The notes under the pieces were generated by a model. The model did no database searches. It was not told the origin of the DNA and saw nothing but the letters and a program-made list of their open reading frames with translations. Source: Acidobacteriota bacterium (lineage in GTDB: Bacteria; Acidobacteriota; Terriglobia; Terriglobales; Acidobacteriaceae). Taken from it: DNA of 16,538 nucleotides. Where the stretch lies: assembly GCA_021851465.1 (NCBI GenBank), contig JAJZDL010000037.1, forward strand, positions 1 through 16,538. Direction: 5' to 3'. A program made the translations under genes and the position numbers. Within the stretch, counting starts at the first letter, position 1. The number at the start of each line of letters is the position of its first letter. Shown here in pieces: positions 1-6,578 of the stretch.

Positions 1-434
1 CGCGCAACGCGCGTGAACAGCCGAAGGTGAGCGCAGCCTCAGAACTGCGCGGGTTGCTTCCCCAGGCGGACATTGTGGTGCTGATCGTCCCACTGACGGA
101 GGAGACGCGAGGCTTGATCGGCGCGGAGGAGATTGCGCGGATGAAACCGGGTGCGCTGCTGGTGAATGCGGCGCGTGGGCCTGTGCTGGCAACCGATGCG
201 CTGGTTGCGGCGCTCCAGGAGCACCGGATTCGCGCCGTGCTGGATGTGACCGATCCCGAGCCGCTGCCGGCGGGGCATCCACTGTGGTCCGCGCCGAACT
301 GCCTGATTACGCCCCACATCGGCGGTTCGACACCGGAGTTCATCTACCGTGCGTTCGGGTTTGCCGCCCAGCAGGCGCGGCGGTTCATCGACGGCGTTGC
401 GCTGGAGAATGTCGTGGCTGGCGCGGGCTACTGA
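1..434 (+). CDS. D-2-hydroxyacid dehydrogenase, C-terminal part
   Basis: NAD-dependent D-2-hydroxyacid dehydrogenase (D-isomer specific, phosphoglycerate/glyoxylate reductase type), which reduces a 2-keto acid or oxidises a D-2-hydroxy acid in the cytoplasm. The frame is open from base 3 and the true start lies upstream of the window; a GTG at 27 is in frame but falls inside the Rossmann domain and is not a start. Visible motifs are the NAD-domain strand ADIVVLIVPLTEETRGLIG, the active-site Arg segment VNAARGPV, the Glu segment DVTDPEPLP and the catalytic His segment ITPHIGGST, in the family's usual order. The protein ends with VVAGAGY. The substrate cannot be told from this fragment. Its last 50 bp overlap the end of the acidic-protein gene on the other strand. 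Confidence 0.92.
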   Translation, partial: RNAREQPKVSAASELRGLLPQADIVVLIVPLTEETRGLIGAEEIARMKPGALLVNAARGPVLATDALVAALQEHRIRAVLDVTDPEPLPAGHPLWSAPNCLITPHIGGSTPEFIYRAFGFAAQQARRFIDGVALENVVAGAGY

Positions 435-840
435 CGAGTGCGCTGTTCATGATGGGACCGGGGTCGTCTTCCTCTTCTTCCGAATCGTCTTCGTCGTCCT
501 CCTCGTCTTCATCGTCATCGTCTTCCTCATCCTCTTCGAGGATTATGCCATCGTCGTCCTCGTCGTCCTCGTCGTCCTCGTCGTCATCGTTGTCATCTTC
601 GTCATCTTCGTCATCTTCCGTGTCATCGTCTTCGTAGCCTTCCTCGTCGTCTTCTGCCTCGTCTTCCCGGTCAAGGTCGTCTTCGTCGTCTTCCTCTTCG
701 TCGTCGAAGGGTGCTGCGAAGATGAAGTTGTCGGTGGAGCGAGCGATGGGATGAAAAGAAGGACACTCCACTTCATGGGCTTGGCCAAGCAGAGGATCGA
801 AGGTCGGGTGGAGCAGTGTGAGGTTCCGTGGGGTCAGCAT
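385..840 (-). CDS. Hypothetical protein with long Asp/Glu run
   Basis: 151-residue protein of unknown function. Residues 1-45 are ordinary sequence (MLTPRNLTLLHPTFDPLLGQ, then a HEVECPSFHPIARS segment). Residues about 46-126 are almost entirely Asp and Glu with a few Gly, Tyr, Thr and Ile. The last 25 residues are basic and end in QRRR. The ATG at 840 is chosen because AGGAGA (848-853) lies 7 bases upstream; an in-frame ATG at 864 has no better support. There is no signal peptide or membrane segment. The acidic run is encoded by degenerate GAC/GAT/GAA/GAG codons, so the opposite strand reads as poly-Ser or poly-Val and looks falsely open. The basic tail is encoded partly within the end of the dehydrogenase gene on the + strand. 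It could bind basic partners (ribosomal proteins, histone-like proteins, cations), but this is only inferred from charge. The gene itself is likely, the function unknown. Confidence 0.68.
   Translation of the reverse strand: MLTPRNLTLLHPTFDPLLGQAHEVECPSFHPIARSTDNFIFAAPFDDEEEDDEDDLDREDEAEDDEEGYEDDDTEDDEDDEDDNDDDEDDEDDEDDDGIILEEDEEDDDDEDEEDDEDDSEEEEDDPGPIMNSALVSSPRQPRHSPAQRRR
463..705. repeat. Degenerate trinucleotide low-complexity tract
   Basis: About 240 bp made almost wholly of TCG/TCC/TCA/TCT-type triplets on the + strand (GAC/GAT/GAA/GAG on the minus strand). It encodes the Asp/Glu run of the minus-strand protein. The triplets are mixed and not a pure microsatellite. Slippage is still plausible, so length may vary between strains. 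Confidence 0.8.
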
Positions 841-1062
841 GGGACTGTCTCCTGGAGAGGCCAAGGCAATCGGTGCGTGGATACGAAGAGGACGCTGCCG
901 GAGATCTGCCGCGGAGCGTCGCCATACGTCCTAACATACCTTAAAGCCCGATCGGGCAGCCTGTACGCCGCGGTGCATGGCTTATCTGTTGTTGCGTAGA
1001 AGAAGAGCGCGATGGATGCATTATGGCAGCCGTCAACCGATGGGCGGGGACGACGGCGCGGG
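841..1062. other. Intergenic region with short palindrome
   Basis: This is the gap between the end of plsX and the start of the acidic-protein gene, both on the minus strand. It must hold the acidic gene's leader (Shine-Dalgarno AGGAGA at 848-853) and any plsX terminator. A perfect 12-base palindrome GCCCGATCGGGC sits at 946-957, followed on the minus strand by TTTAAG. It could be a protein-binding dyad or a weak terminator stem, but the stem is only 4 bp around a 4-base loop. No convincing -35/-10 pair was seen. Confidence 0.35.
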
Positions 1063-2091
1063 TCAGGAGGCGCGAAGGGTGGCTTCGATGCCGGAGTTGA
1101 CCTTGGCCTGGGCGAACTCGGCGGCGACGCGGATGCCGTTCATAATGGCGCGCTCGTTGGATGCGCCGTGTCCGATGATGCAGACGCCACGCACGCCGAG
1201 CAGCGGCGCGCCACCGTACTCGGAGTAGTCGAGGCGCTTCTTGAAGTTGTTGAAGGCGCGGCGGGAGAGCATCGCGCCAACCTGCGAGGTGACGGTGGAC
1301 TTGAGGGACTGGCGGAGCAGAACGCTGACCAGGCGGGCCGTTCCCTCGCATGTCTTGATGGCAACGTTGCCGACAAATCCATCGCAGACGACGACGTCGG
1401 CGCGGCCGTTGAAGAGGTCGCGGCCTTCGACGTTGCCGATAAAGTCGATCCCGTGCAGCGCGCGGAGCATGGGAAATGTGTCGTGTGTGAGCGAGTTTCC
1501 TTTGCTGTCCTCCTCGCCGATGGAGAGCAGGCCGACGCGTGGGTTGGCGATGTGCAGGACATCGCGCGCGTAGATGTGCCCCATGACGGCGAATTGGACG
1601 AGGTTGTCGGGGTCGCAATCGACGTTTGCGCCGACATCGAGCAGGATGGTCGGCGTTCCCTGCGATGTGGGCAGGATGGTGGAGAGGCCGGGGCGATGGA
1701 TTCCGGCCAACATTCCGAGGACCATCTTGGCGGTGGCCATGGCCGCGCCGGTGTTTCCGGCGGTGAAGAAGCCGGCCGCGGCACCCTCGCGCACCATGCG
1801 CAGGCCGACGCGCATGGAGGAGTCGCGCTTGGTGCGGACGGCCTGGGCGGCTTTGTCTTCCATGCCGATCCACTCGGAGGAGTGGACGATCTCGATCTGC
1901 GGGTGCTTGCGCCCATAGCGCACCGGAAAGCGGCTGCGCAGGGCGCGATCGAGAGCAGGCCGAAGGATCTCCTCCGGGCCGACGAGATGAACCCGGACGC
2001 CGAGGGTGCGCGACGCGAGGACGGCCCCGCGAACCTCAGATTCGGGGGCTTTGTCGGAACCCATTGCATCTACAACGATGTCGATCGGCAT
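1063..2091 (-). CDS. plsX: Phosphate acyltransferase PlsX
   Basis: Acyl-ACP:phosphate transacylase, a peripheral membrane enzyme that makes acyl-phosphate from acyl-ACP for PlsY in phospholipid synthesis. The 342 residues match the family length of about 330-350. The N-terminus IDIVVDAMGSDKAP is the PlsX signature. AGFFTAGNTGAAMA, ILLDVGANVDC, VVVCDGFVGNVAIK, EYGGAPLLGV and IIGHGASNERAI follow in the usual order. The ATG at 2091 matches the family start (MPIDIVVDAMG), although no Shine-Dalgarno is visible before it. It lies 27 bp after rpmF, so the two are almost surely co-transcribed, as in many bacteria. Confidence 0.97.
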   Translation of the reverse strand: MPIDIVVDAMGSDKAPESEVRGAVLASRTLGVRVHLVGPEEILRPALDRALRSRFPVRYGRKHPQIEIVHSSEWIGMEDKAAQAVRTKRDSSMRVGLRMVREGAAAGFFTAGNTGAAMATAKMVLGMLAGIHRPGLSTILPTSQGTPTILLDVGANVDCDPDNLVQFAVMGHIYARDVLHIANPRVGLLSIGEEDSKGNSLTHDTFPMLRALHGIDFIGNVEGRDLFNGRADVVVCDGFVGNVAIKTCEGTARLVSVLLRQSLKSTVTSQVGAMLSRRAFNNFKKRLDYSEYGGAPLLGVRGVCIIGHGASNERAIMNGIRVAAEFAQAKVNSGIEATLRAS

Positions 2092-2118
2092 CTGGAGGGG
2101 TATCTGCGCGGGACGGGG

Positions 2119-2304
2119 TTAGCTGGCTTCCTTGCCGGCGAGAACTTCACGGCCCTTGTACTGCCCGCACTTCTGGCAGATGCGGTGGGGCAGCTTGCGC
2201 TCGTGGCAGTTGGGGCACTCGGATGTCCCGGTCGGGGCAAGGAAGTCGTGGCTGCGCCGTTTGGCGGTGCGTTGTTTGGAGTGGCGGCGTTTCGGATTCG
2301 GCAT
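2119..2304 (-). CDS. rpmF: 50S ribosomal protein L32
   Basis: L32, a small structural protein of the large ribosomal subunit. The 61 residues begin MPNPKRRHSKQRTAKRR, the standard basic L32 N-terminus. Four cysteines (CPNC at 30-33 and CQKC at 43-46) make this the zinc-ribbon (C+) form of L32. The C-terminal YKGREVL is also typical. AAGGA stands about 7 bases before the ATG. The neighbours are the DUF177 gene upstream and plsX downstream, the conserved yceD-rpmF-plsX order. Confidence 0.98.
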   Translation of the reverse strand: MPNPKRRHSKQRTAKRRSHDFLAPTGTSECPNCHERKLPHRICQKCGQYKGREVLAGKEAS

Positions 2305-2394
2305 TGCTGTTCCTTTCGAGTGGCCTGCCGCGCTGCGATGCTGCTTGCGGCGGCGACTGGAGGCCCAGTAGCATTAAAAATGTGGAGTTCCGTG

Positions 2395-2961
2395 CTAACG
2401 GGGTTTGATCGTAGTGGCCAGACCGGCTAGTGCATTCCACCCCGATGCGTTCGGTTCCACTGCAGGGGCGGCGATGCAGGAGCAGGGTGCGAGGTTGAGG
2501 TTCTGGCCACAGCGCGGGCAAAGTCCCTTGCAGTCTTCTTTGCAGAGCGTACGCGAGGGCAGGGAGAGGAGCACCTGTTCGCGCACGACATCTTCAAGCG
2601 AGAGACCGCTCTCCCCATAGTAACCGATTTCAGTCTCGTCCGGGGTGATGGAGCGCTCGCCGGGGCTGGCATCGGCGGACTGAGGACGGAAGATAAGGTC
2701 GAAGTCTCCGGCGAGCGGCGTGTGGACCGGCTCGACGCAACGTGCGCAGAGGACCTCGAAGTTTCCGCGGTAGGCGGCGTGCAGGCGGATGTCGGCGACC
2801 TGCTCGCGGTGGCCGCGGTTCTCAATGAGCAGCTCGGCGCGGCCGACTACGGGTAGAGCGCCAATCTGGGCCACGTCGGGGGCATAGTCGAGCGCGCCTG
2901 CGGGGATGGCTTCGTCGAATAGGAGAGGCTCGTGTTCGAGATGGAGCGGAGTGATGAGCAC
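2395..2961 (-). CDS. DUF177 (YceD) family protein
   Basis: YceD/DUF177 protein of 188 residues, a family found directly before rpmF and linked in E. coli and plants to 23S rRNA/50S biogenesis. The middle holds the family core, with a CARCVEPV motif (CxxC followed by an acidic beta-strand segment, DFDLIFRP) and GLSLEDVVREQVLLSLP. The C-terminus carries a Cys cluster (CKEDCKGLCPRCG, then APCSC), probably zinc-binding and typical of non-enterobacterial members. The frame stays open far upstream to 3336, but that extension overlaps the thiE-like gene and is low-complexity. The GTG at 2961 gives MLITPLHLEHEPLLFDEAIP, which fits the family N-terminus. A TTG at 2997 is the alternative. No Shine-Dalgarno is visible. 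Confidence 0.9.
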   Translation of the reverse strand: MLITPLHLEHEPLLFDEAIPAGALDYAPDVAQIGALPVVGRAELLIENRGHREQVADIRLHAAYRGNFEVLCARCVEPVHTPLAGDFDLIFRPQSADASPGERSITPDETEIGYYGESGLSLEDVVREQVLLSLPSRTLCKEDCKGLCPRCGQNLNLAPCSCIAAPAVEPNASGWNALAGLATTIKPR

Positions 2962-3016
2962 GTTATCAAGCGTAGGGCGATGCGCGGTCGAGGTCAACTG
3001 GCGGAGTTGTAGAGGG

Positions 3017-3703
3017 TCACAGGAAGAGCCGGATCGCGGCGACGCCAGCGGCCCCGGCGGCGATACACGCGGCGGTATTTTCCTTCGAGATGCCGCCGAG
3101 CGCGAGGACTGGGACAGGCGCGGCGGCCAGACAGGCGGCGCGGAGGAGATCGAGGCCGGCGCCTGCGGCGATTTTTTTATCGGCGATGGACTTTTGGTTG
3201 GGACGAGCTTCGGCGACGACTTTTTCGAAGACGGGGCCGAAGAGAATGTGGGTGGGGCGGTCGGCAGGATTGGCGGATGCGGCGCGGGTGATCTCATCGA
3301 GGGTGTGGCAGGAGACGCTGACGATGGGATCGGCAAGGCCGGCGGAGGCGTAGAGCGCGCGGACCTGCGCGGGTGTGAGCGCGCCGGGGGCGGAGGTGAT
3401 GTGGACGCCGTCGGCGCGGGTGGCGACGGCGATGTCGGCGCGGGAGTTGATGAGCAGCCTGGGGCGAGTCAGTGGACCGTTTGTGGAATCGTTGCTCTCC
3501 GAGCGGAGGCCGGCAAGCAGGCGGCGTGTCAGGCCGGCAAGCGCGGTGGTCGAGAGGTCTTTCTCGCGGAGCTGGATGAAGTCGATTCCGTCGGCGGCGA
3601 GGCGGGCGACCTGGTCGAGCAGCGCGGACTGGCGGGCGGGCTCGGCCTGCTCCGAGGCTTCGGCGGCGAGGCGGATGCGGTCTGTGATGGCGTAGCGGAG
3701 CAT
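3017..3703 (-). CDS. Thiamine phosphate synthase / TenI-like protein
   Basis: TIM-barrel protein of the ThiE/TenI family, 228 residues from the ATG at 3703 (a GTG at 3721 would add six). ThiE joins the thiamin pyrimidine and thiazole phosphates; TenI is a thiazole tautomerase. Visible family segments are LRYAITDR at the N-terminus, DGIDFIQLREKDL, LLINSRADIAVA, ADGVHITS, VSVSCHTLDE, HILFGPVFEK and VLALGGISKEN with AGAAGVAAIRLF. Two positions differ from canonical ThiE: INSR replaces the usual INDR/INDD, and the GQxD motif after GVH is replaced by a TSAPG stretch. A TenI-like or altered role is therefore possible. The gene closely follows mutM. No other thiamin gene is in the window. Confidence 0.8.
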   Translation of the reverse strand: MLRYAITDRIRLAAEASEQAEPARQSALLDQVARLAADGIDFIQLREKDLSTTALAGLTRRLLAGLRSESNDSTNGPLTRPRLLINSRADIAVATRADGVHITSAPGALTPAQVRALYASAGLADPIVSVSCHTLDEITRAASANPADRPTHILFGPVFEKVVAEARPNQKSIADKKIAAGAGLDLLRAACLAAAPVPVLALGGISKENTAACIAAGAAGVAAIRLFL

Positions 3704-3732
3704 GTGTACTAGTGTAGGCACGAACGGAATAC

Positions 3733-4572
3733 TTACATCTGGCAGGAAGGACAGAAGTGGGTGCTGCGGCCGGCGATCTGGATGCGGCGGATCGGCGTTT
3801 TGCAGACGCGGCAGGGCTGGCCGGTGCGCCGGTAGACCTTGTGCTGGAGCTGGAAGAAGCCGCGCGCGCCGTCGGCATCGACGTAGTCGGAGACAGACGA
3901 GCCACCCAGTTCAATGGCGTGGCGAAGGACTTTAACCAGCGCGGTGCGCAGGCGGGCCAGTTCGGCGCGAGTGAGGCGCGCGGACTGGCGCGTGGGACGG
4001 ATGGCGGCGCGGAAGAGGGACTCGTCTGCATAGATGTTGCCGATGCCGTGCAGCAGCGACTGATCGAGCAGCGCGGCCTTGATCGGCGTGCGGCGCGGGT
4101 GGAAGAGAGCGATGAAGTCGTCGAGGGTGATGGTGAGCGGCTCGCGGCCGGGGCCGGTGTAGGTTGTGGGCGGAGGCGCATGCAGGGACAGGCGTCCGAA
4201 GCGGCGTGGATCGACGAAGCGGAGTTCGCGGCCATCGCCGAGGGTGAGGACTGCGTGAGTGTGGGGCGCGAGCGGAATCTCCGGCGCGGAGACGAGCAGG
4301 CGGCCGGTCATGCCGAGATGGATGAGGAGTTCAACTGAACCCACCCTTTGCGATGAGGCCGCAAAGGATGGGGCACCCACTGTCATCACGATGGTCTTGC
4401 CGACGCGGCGGACGGAGGCGATGCGGGAGCCGGCGAGGGCGGCGGCGATCTCGGCCTCGGGCGTTTTGAATGTCTGTGGCGCGCCGCTGGTCCAGACGCG
4501 CGCGATGCGTTGGCCGTGGACGCGAGCGTGGACCCCTGCGGCGATGGTCTCGACCTCGGGAAGCTCTGGCAT
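3733..4572 (-). CDS. mutM: Formamidopyrimidine-DNA glycosylase (MutM/Fpg)
   Basis: Bifunctional DNA glycosylase/AP lyase that removes 8-oxoguanine and formamidopyrimidines; 279 residues. The ATG at 4572 gives MPELPEVETI, in which Pro2 (nucleophile) and Glu3 must be exposed at the mature N-terminus, so this start is certain and the open frame up to 4728 is not coding. Other landmarks are Lys59 in RRVGKT, LLIHLGMTGRL, ELRFVDPRRFGRL, HGIGNIYADESLFRA, and the C-terminal zinc finger (CRVC with CPSC, ending in QM). Between RRVGKTIVMT and ELLIHLGM there are about 14 extra residues (65-78) encoded by a hairpin repeat; most family members have only a short turn there. The zinc finger and catalytic residues are intact, so the enzyme is probably active. 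Confidence 0.97.
   Translation of the reverse strand: MPELPEVETIAAGVHARVHGQRIARVWTSGAPQTFKTPEAEIAAALAGSRIASVRRVGKTIVMTVGAPSFAASSQRVGSVELLIHLGMTGRLLVSAPEIPLAPHTHAVLTLGDGRELRFVDPRRFGRLSLHAPPPTTYTGPGREPLTITLDDFIALFHPRRTPIKAALLDQSLLHGIGNIYADESLFRAAIRPTRQSARLTRAELARLRTALVKVLRHAIELGGSSVSDYVDADGARGFFQLQHKVYRRTGQPCRVCKTPIRRIQIAGRSTHFCPSCQM
4340..4378. repeat. Intragenic hairpin repeat, copy 1 (in mutM)
   Basis: A 39-base palindromic unit inside mutM. On the + strand it reads CCCA, C, CCTTTGCG, loop ATGAGGC, CGCAAAGG, A, TGGG, then GCACCC. The stem is 4 + 8 bp with one C/A mismatch and a 7-base loop. Copy 2 at 10799-10837 has the same architecture with a different but self-complementary inner stem. 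It encodes mutM residues 65-78 (minus strand), which look like an insertion relative to the family. Confidence 0.85.
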
Positions 4573-4746
4573 AGGCAATAGAGTACTGCGTTCGGGAAGG
4601 CAGGGAACAGGCGCTGTGCTGGGGACACGGTGTTGCAGGGCCGCGCAGCGATGCCAAAGGCAGCTTGCAGGTAGAATGATGCGGTTGCGGGATGCATCCT
4701 TGCAACCGAATCCAATTCTCTTCTTCAAAACCGGGGCTGAGCATTT
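4573..4746. promoter_or_regulatory. Divergent region with bulged dyad before GH39 gene
   Basis: This is the intergenic space between divergently read mutM (minus) and the GH39 gene (plus). At 4683-4707 lies a dyad: GGTTGC, one base, the perfect palindrome GGATGCATCC, two bases, GCAACC. It ends 39 bases before the GH39 start codon. It could be an operator for a sugar-responsive repressor or a leader hairpin. The two half-sites are offset by one base, which slightly weakens the operator reading. TAGAAT at about 4672 resembles a -10 box but has no partner -35. Confidence 0.4.
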
Positions 4747-6495
4747 ATGCGAAGACTAGCTGTCGTTCTACTCTGTGGCCTGCTGTACAGTCTCCCTCTG
4801 TCCGCGACGGCGCAGCCGCCTGTCGCCGCGCCTGCTTCCGTTCAGGTTGCAGGAGCAGCGCAGGTTGGCGCATCGGAGCAGGTTGCGATCGGGGTCGATC
4901 TGGCCAGGTCGATGGGCGCGTATAAGCCCATTGGGGACTGGTTTGGCTACGACGAGTCGAATTACACGACGATGCAGTACGGGCGGCAGTTGCTGGGCGA
5001 GCTGCACGACCTGTCGCCGGTGCCGGTGTATATCCGCGCGCACCATCTGTTTACATCGGGCGATGGCGTTGCCAGCCTGAAGTGGTCGTCCACCAACGTC
5101 TTTACACTGGACGCGAGCGGCAAGCCGGTCTACGACTTCACGGTCCTCGACCAGATATTCGACGAGTACCGGCGTGCGGGCGTGCGTCCGATGGTGGAGC
5201 TGGGCTTTATGCCGCGGGACCTGGCCAGCGGCACGGGGCCGTACCAACTTGCGTATCCCAACACCATCAAGGGCTCGGTGCAGAGCCCGCCGAAGGACTA
5301 TGCGATGTGGAGTGAGCTGGTGCGCCGCGTGACGGAGCACTTTGTCCAGCGATACGGCAGGGCCGAGGTGGCGACGTGGTACTTCGAGGTGTGGAACGAG
5401 CCGGACATCTCCTACTGGCAGGGCACGCCGGAGCAGTACTTCAAGCTGTACGACTACTCGGTGGCGGGCGTGAGAAAGGCGCTGCCCAACGCGATCGTCG
5501 GAGGGCCTGCGAGCACCGGTCCCGGCAGCGCGCGCGCCAGCACTTTTCTGCGGAACTTTCTCGACCACTGCGCCAACGACAAGAGCGCCGCGACGGGCGG
5601 GGCGATTCCGCTGGACTTTATCAGTTTTCATCCCAAGGGCAGCCCGAAGTTTATCGCGGGTGGCCCCGGCGAGGTCGGCCATGTGCGCATGGGGCTGGCC
5701 AACGAGCTGAATGCGGCAGCGAACGGCTTTCGCGTGGTTGCCGCGTCGGCGAAGTACCATGGCTTGCCGATCATCCTGTCTGAGGCCGATCCGGAGGGCT
5801 GCGCGGCCTGCTCGGAGAAGGAGAACCCGGCCAACGGCTATCGCAACGGCCCGCTGTATCCCGCGTATACGGCGGTGGCAATGAAGGCGCTGGCGGACCT
5901 TGCAGTGGAGTCGAAGGTCAACCTGATCGGCATGGTGAGCTGGTCGTTCGAGTTTGAAGGCAAGCCATACTTCGAGGGATTCCGAACACTATCCACCAAT
6001 GGCATCGACAAGCCGGTGCTCAACGTCTTCCGCATGGCGGGGTTCTTCTCCGGGGAGCGCGTGGCAACGACCAGCTCGGCACAGGTGGCGGCCGACGAGA
6101 TTGTGAAGTCCGGGGTGCGCGCGCAGCCCGATGTGGATGCGTTTGCGACCAGGGACGCGCATGAGGCTGCCGTGATGCTGTGGAACTATGCCGACGACGA
6201 TGTGCCCGCGGCAGGCGCGCAGGTGAACGTCAGGGTCACTGGAATCCCGGCGCAGGTGCATCGGGTGTTGCTGGAGCACTTCCGCATCGACGAGACGTAT
6301 TCCAATGCGTACAACGCATGGAAGGCGATGGGATCGCCGCAGACACCGACTCCGGAGCAGTATGCAAAATTGAAGGAGGCGGGACAGCTCGAACTGCTGA
6401 CATCGCCGCAGTGGTTGGATGTTGCCGGTGGGAGCGTGACGATTGCGACCGAACTGCCGCGCGAGGCGATCTCGTTGCTCCATCTGCAATGGTAG
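4747..6495 (+). CDS. Secreted glycoside hydrolase, GH39-type
   Basis: Probable exported glycosidase of the GH39 (beta-xylosidase/alpha-L-iduronidase) clan A fold, 582 residues. Residues 1-22 form a signal peptide (MRRL, a hydrophobic core, then SATAQ). The TIM-barrel part carries VEVWNEPD-like sequence (here YFEVWNEPDISYW) with Glu218 as the predicted acid/base. ILSEADPEG with Glu346 is the predicted nucleophile at the end of a later strand. Further features are ARSMGAYKPIGDWFGYDESN near the N-terminus, DFISFHPKG, and a C-terminal beta-sandwich-like part after about residue 430. The substrate is uncertain: xylo-oligosaccharides are the family default, but GH39 also acts on other glycosides. 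The Shine-Dalgarno is weak (GGGG about 9 bases upstream). The MFS permease gene follows and may be co-transcribed. Confidence 0.85.
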   Translation: MRRLAVVLLCGLLYSLPLSATAQPPVAAPASVQVAGAAQVGASEQVAIGVDLARSMGAYKPIGDWFGYDESNYTTMQYGRQLLGELHDLSPVPVYIRAHHLFTSGDGVASLKWSSTNVFTLDASGKPVYDFTVLDQIFDEYRRAGVRPMVELGFMPRDLASGTGPYQLAYPNTIKGSVQSPPKDYAMWSELVRRVTEHFVQRYGRAEVATWYFEVWNEPDISYWQGTPEQYFKLYDYSVAGVRKALPNAIVGGPASTGPGSARASTFLRNFLDHCANDKSAATGGAIPLDFISFHPKGSPKFIAGGPGEVGHVRMGLANELNAAANGFRVVAASAKYHGLPIILSEADPEGCAACSEKENPANGYRNGPLYPAYTAVAMKALADLAVESKVNLIGMVSWSFEFEGKPYFEGFRTLSTNGIDKPVLNVFRMAGFFSGERVATTSSAQVAADEIVKSGVRAQPDVDAFATRDAHEAAVMLWNYADDDVPAAGAQVNVRVTGIPAQVHRVLLEHFRIDETYSNAYNAWKAMGSPQTPTPEQYAKLKEAGQLELLTSPQWLDVAGGSVTIATELPREAISLLHLQW

Positions 6496-6578
6496 TTCCA
6501 ATCGGATGGGGCGGTTGCGGGAGCGCAAAGAGACAAGCGGGAATGCGGTAAGGTGGTGGAATGGGCGGAGGAACGGGG

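Noticed and set aside
284..999. Open + strand frames reading poly-Ser (284-637) and a Val/Ile/Phe-rich chain (349-999)
   Set aside because: They are antisense images of the Asp/Glu codons of the minus-strand gene. They lack a fitting start and a ribosome binding site, and the hydrophobic run is a direct consequence of GAC/GAT read as GTC/ATC.
1012..2430. Long 472-codon + strand frame opposite plsX, rpmF and part of DUF177
   Set aside because: It is opposite clearly recognisable conserved genes, and its product resembles no family and has the Gly/Asp/Ala bias of a GC-rich antisense frame.
2962..3336. Upstream extension of the DUF177 frame
   Set aside because: It is a Ser/Pro-rich shadow of the thiE-like gene in another frame; the DUF177 homology begins at the GTG at 2961.
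2906..3712. 268-codon + strand frame opposite the thiE-like gene
   Set aside because: Gly/Asp-rich shadow frame; the minus-strand ThiE/TenI-type motifs are convincing.
4573..4728. Upstream extension of the mutM frame
   Set aside because: MutM needs Pro2 at its N-terminus, so the start must be the ATG at 4572.
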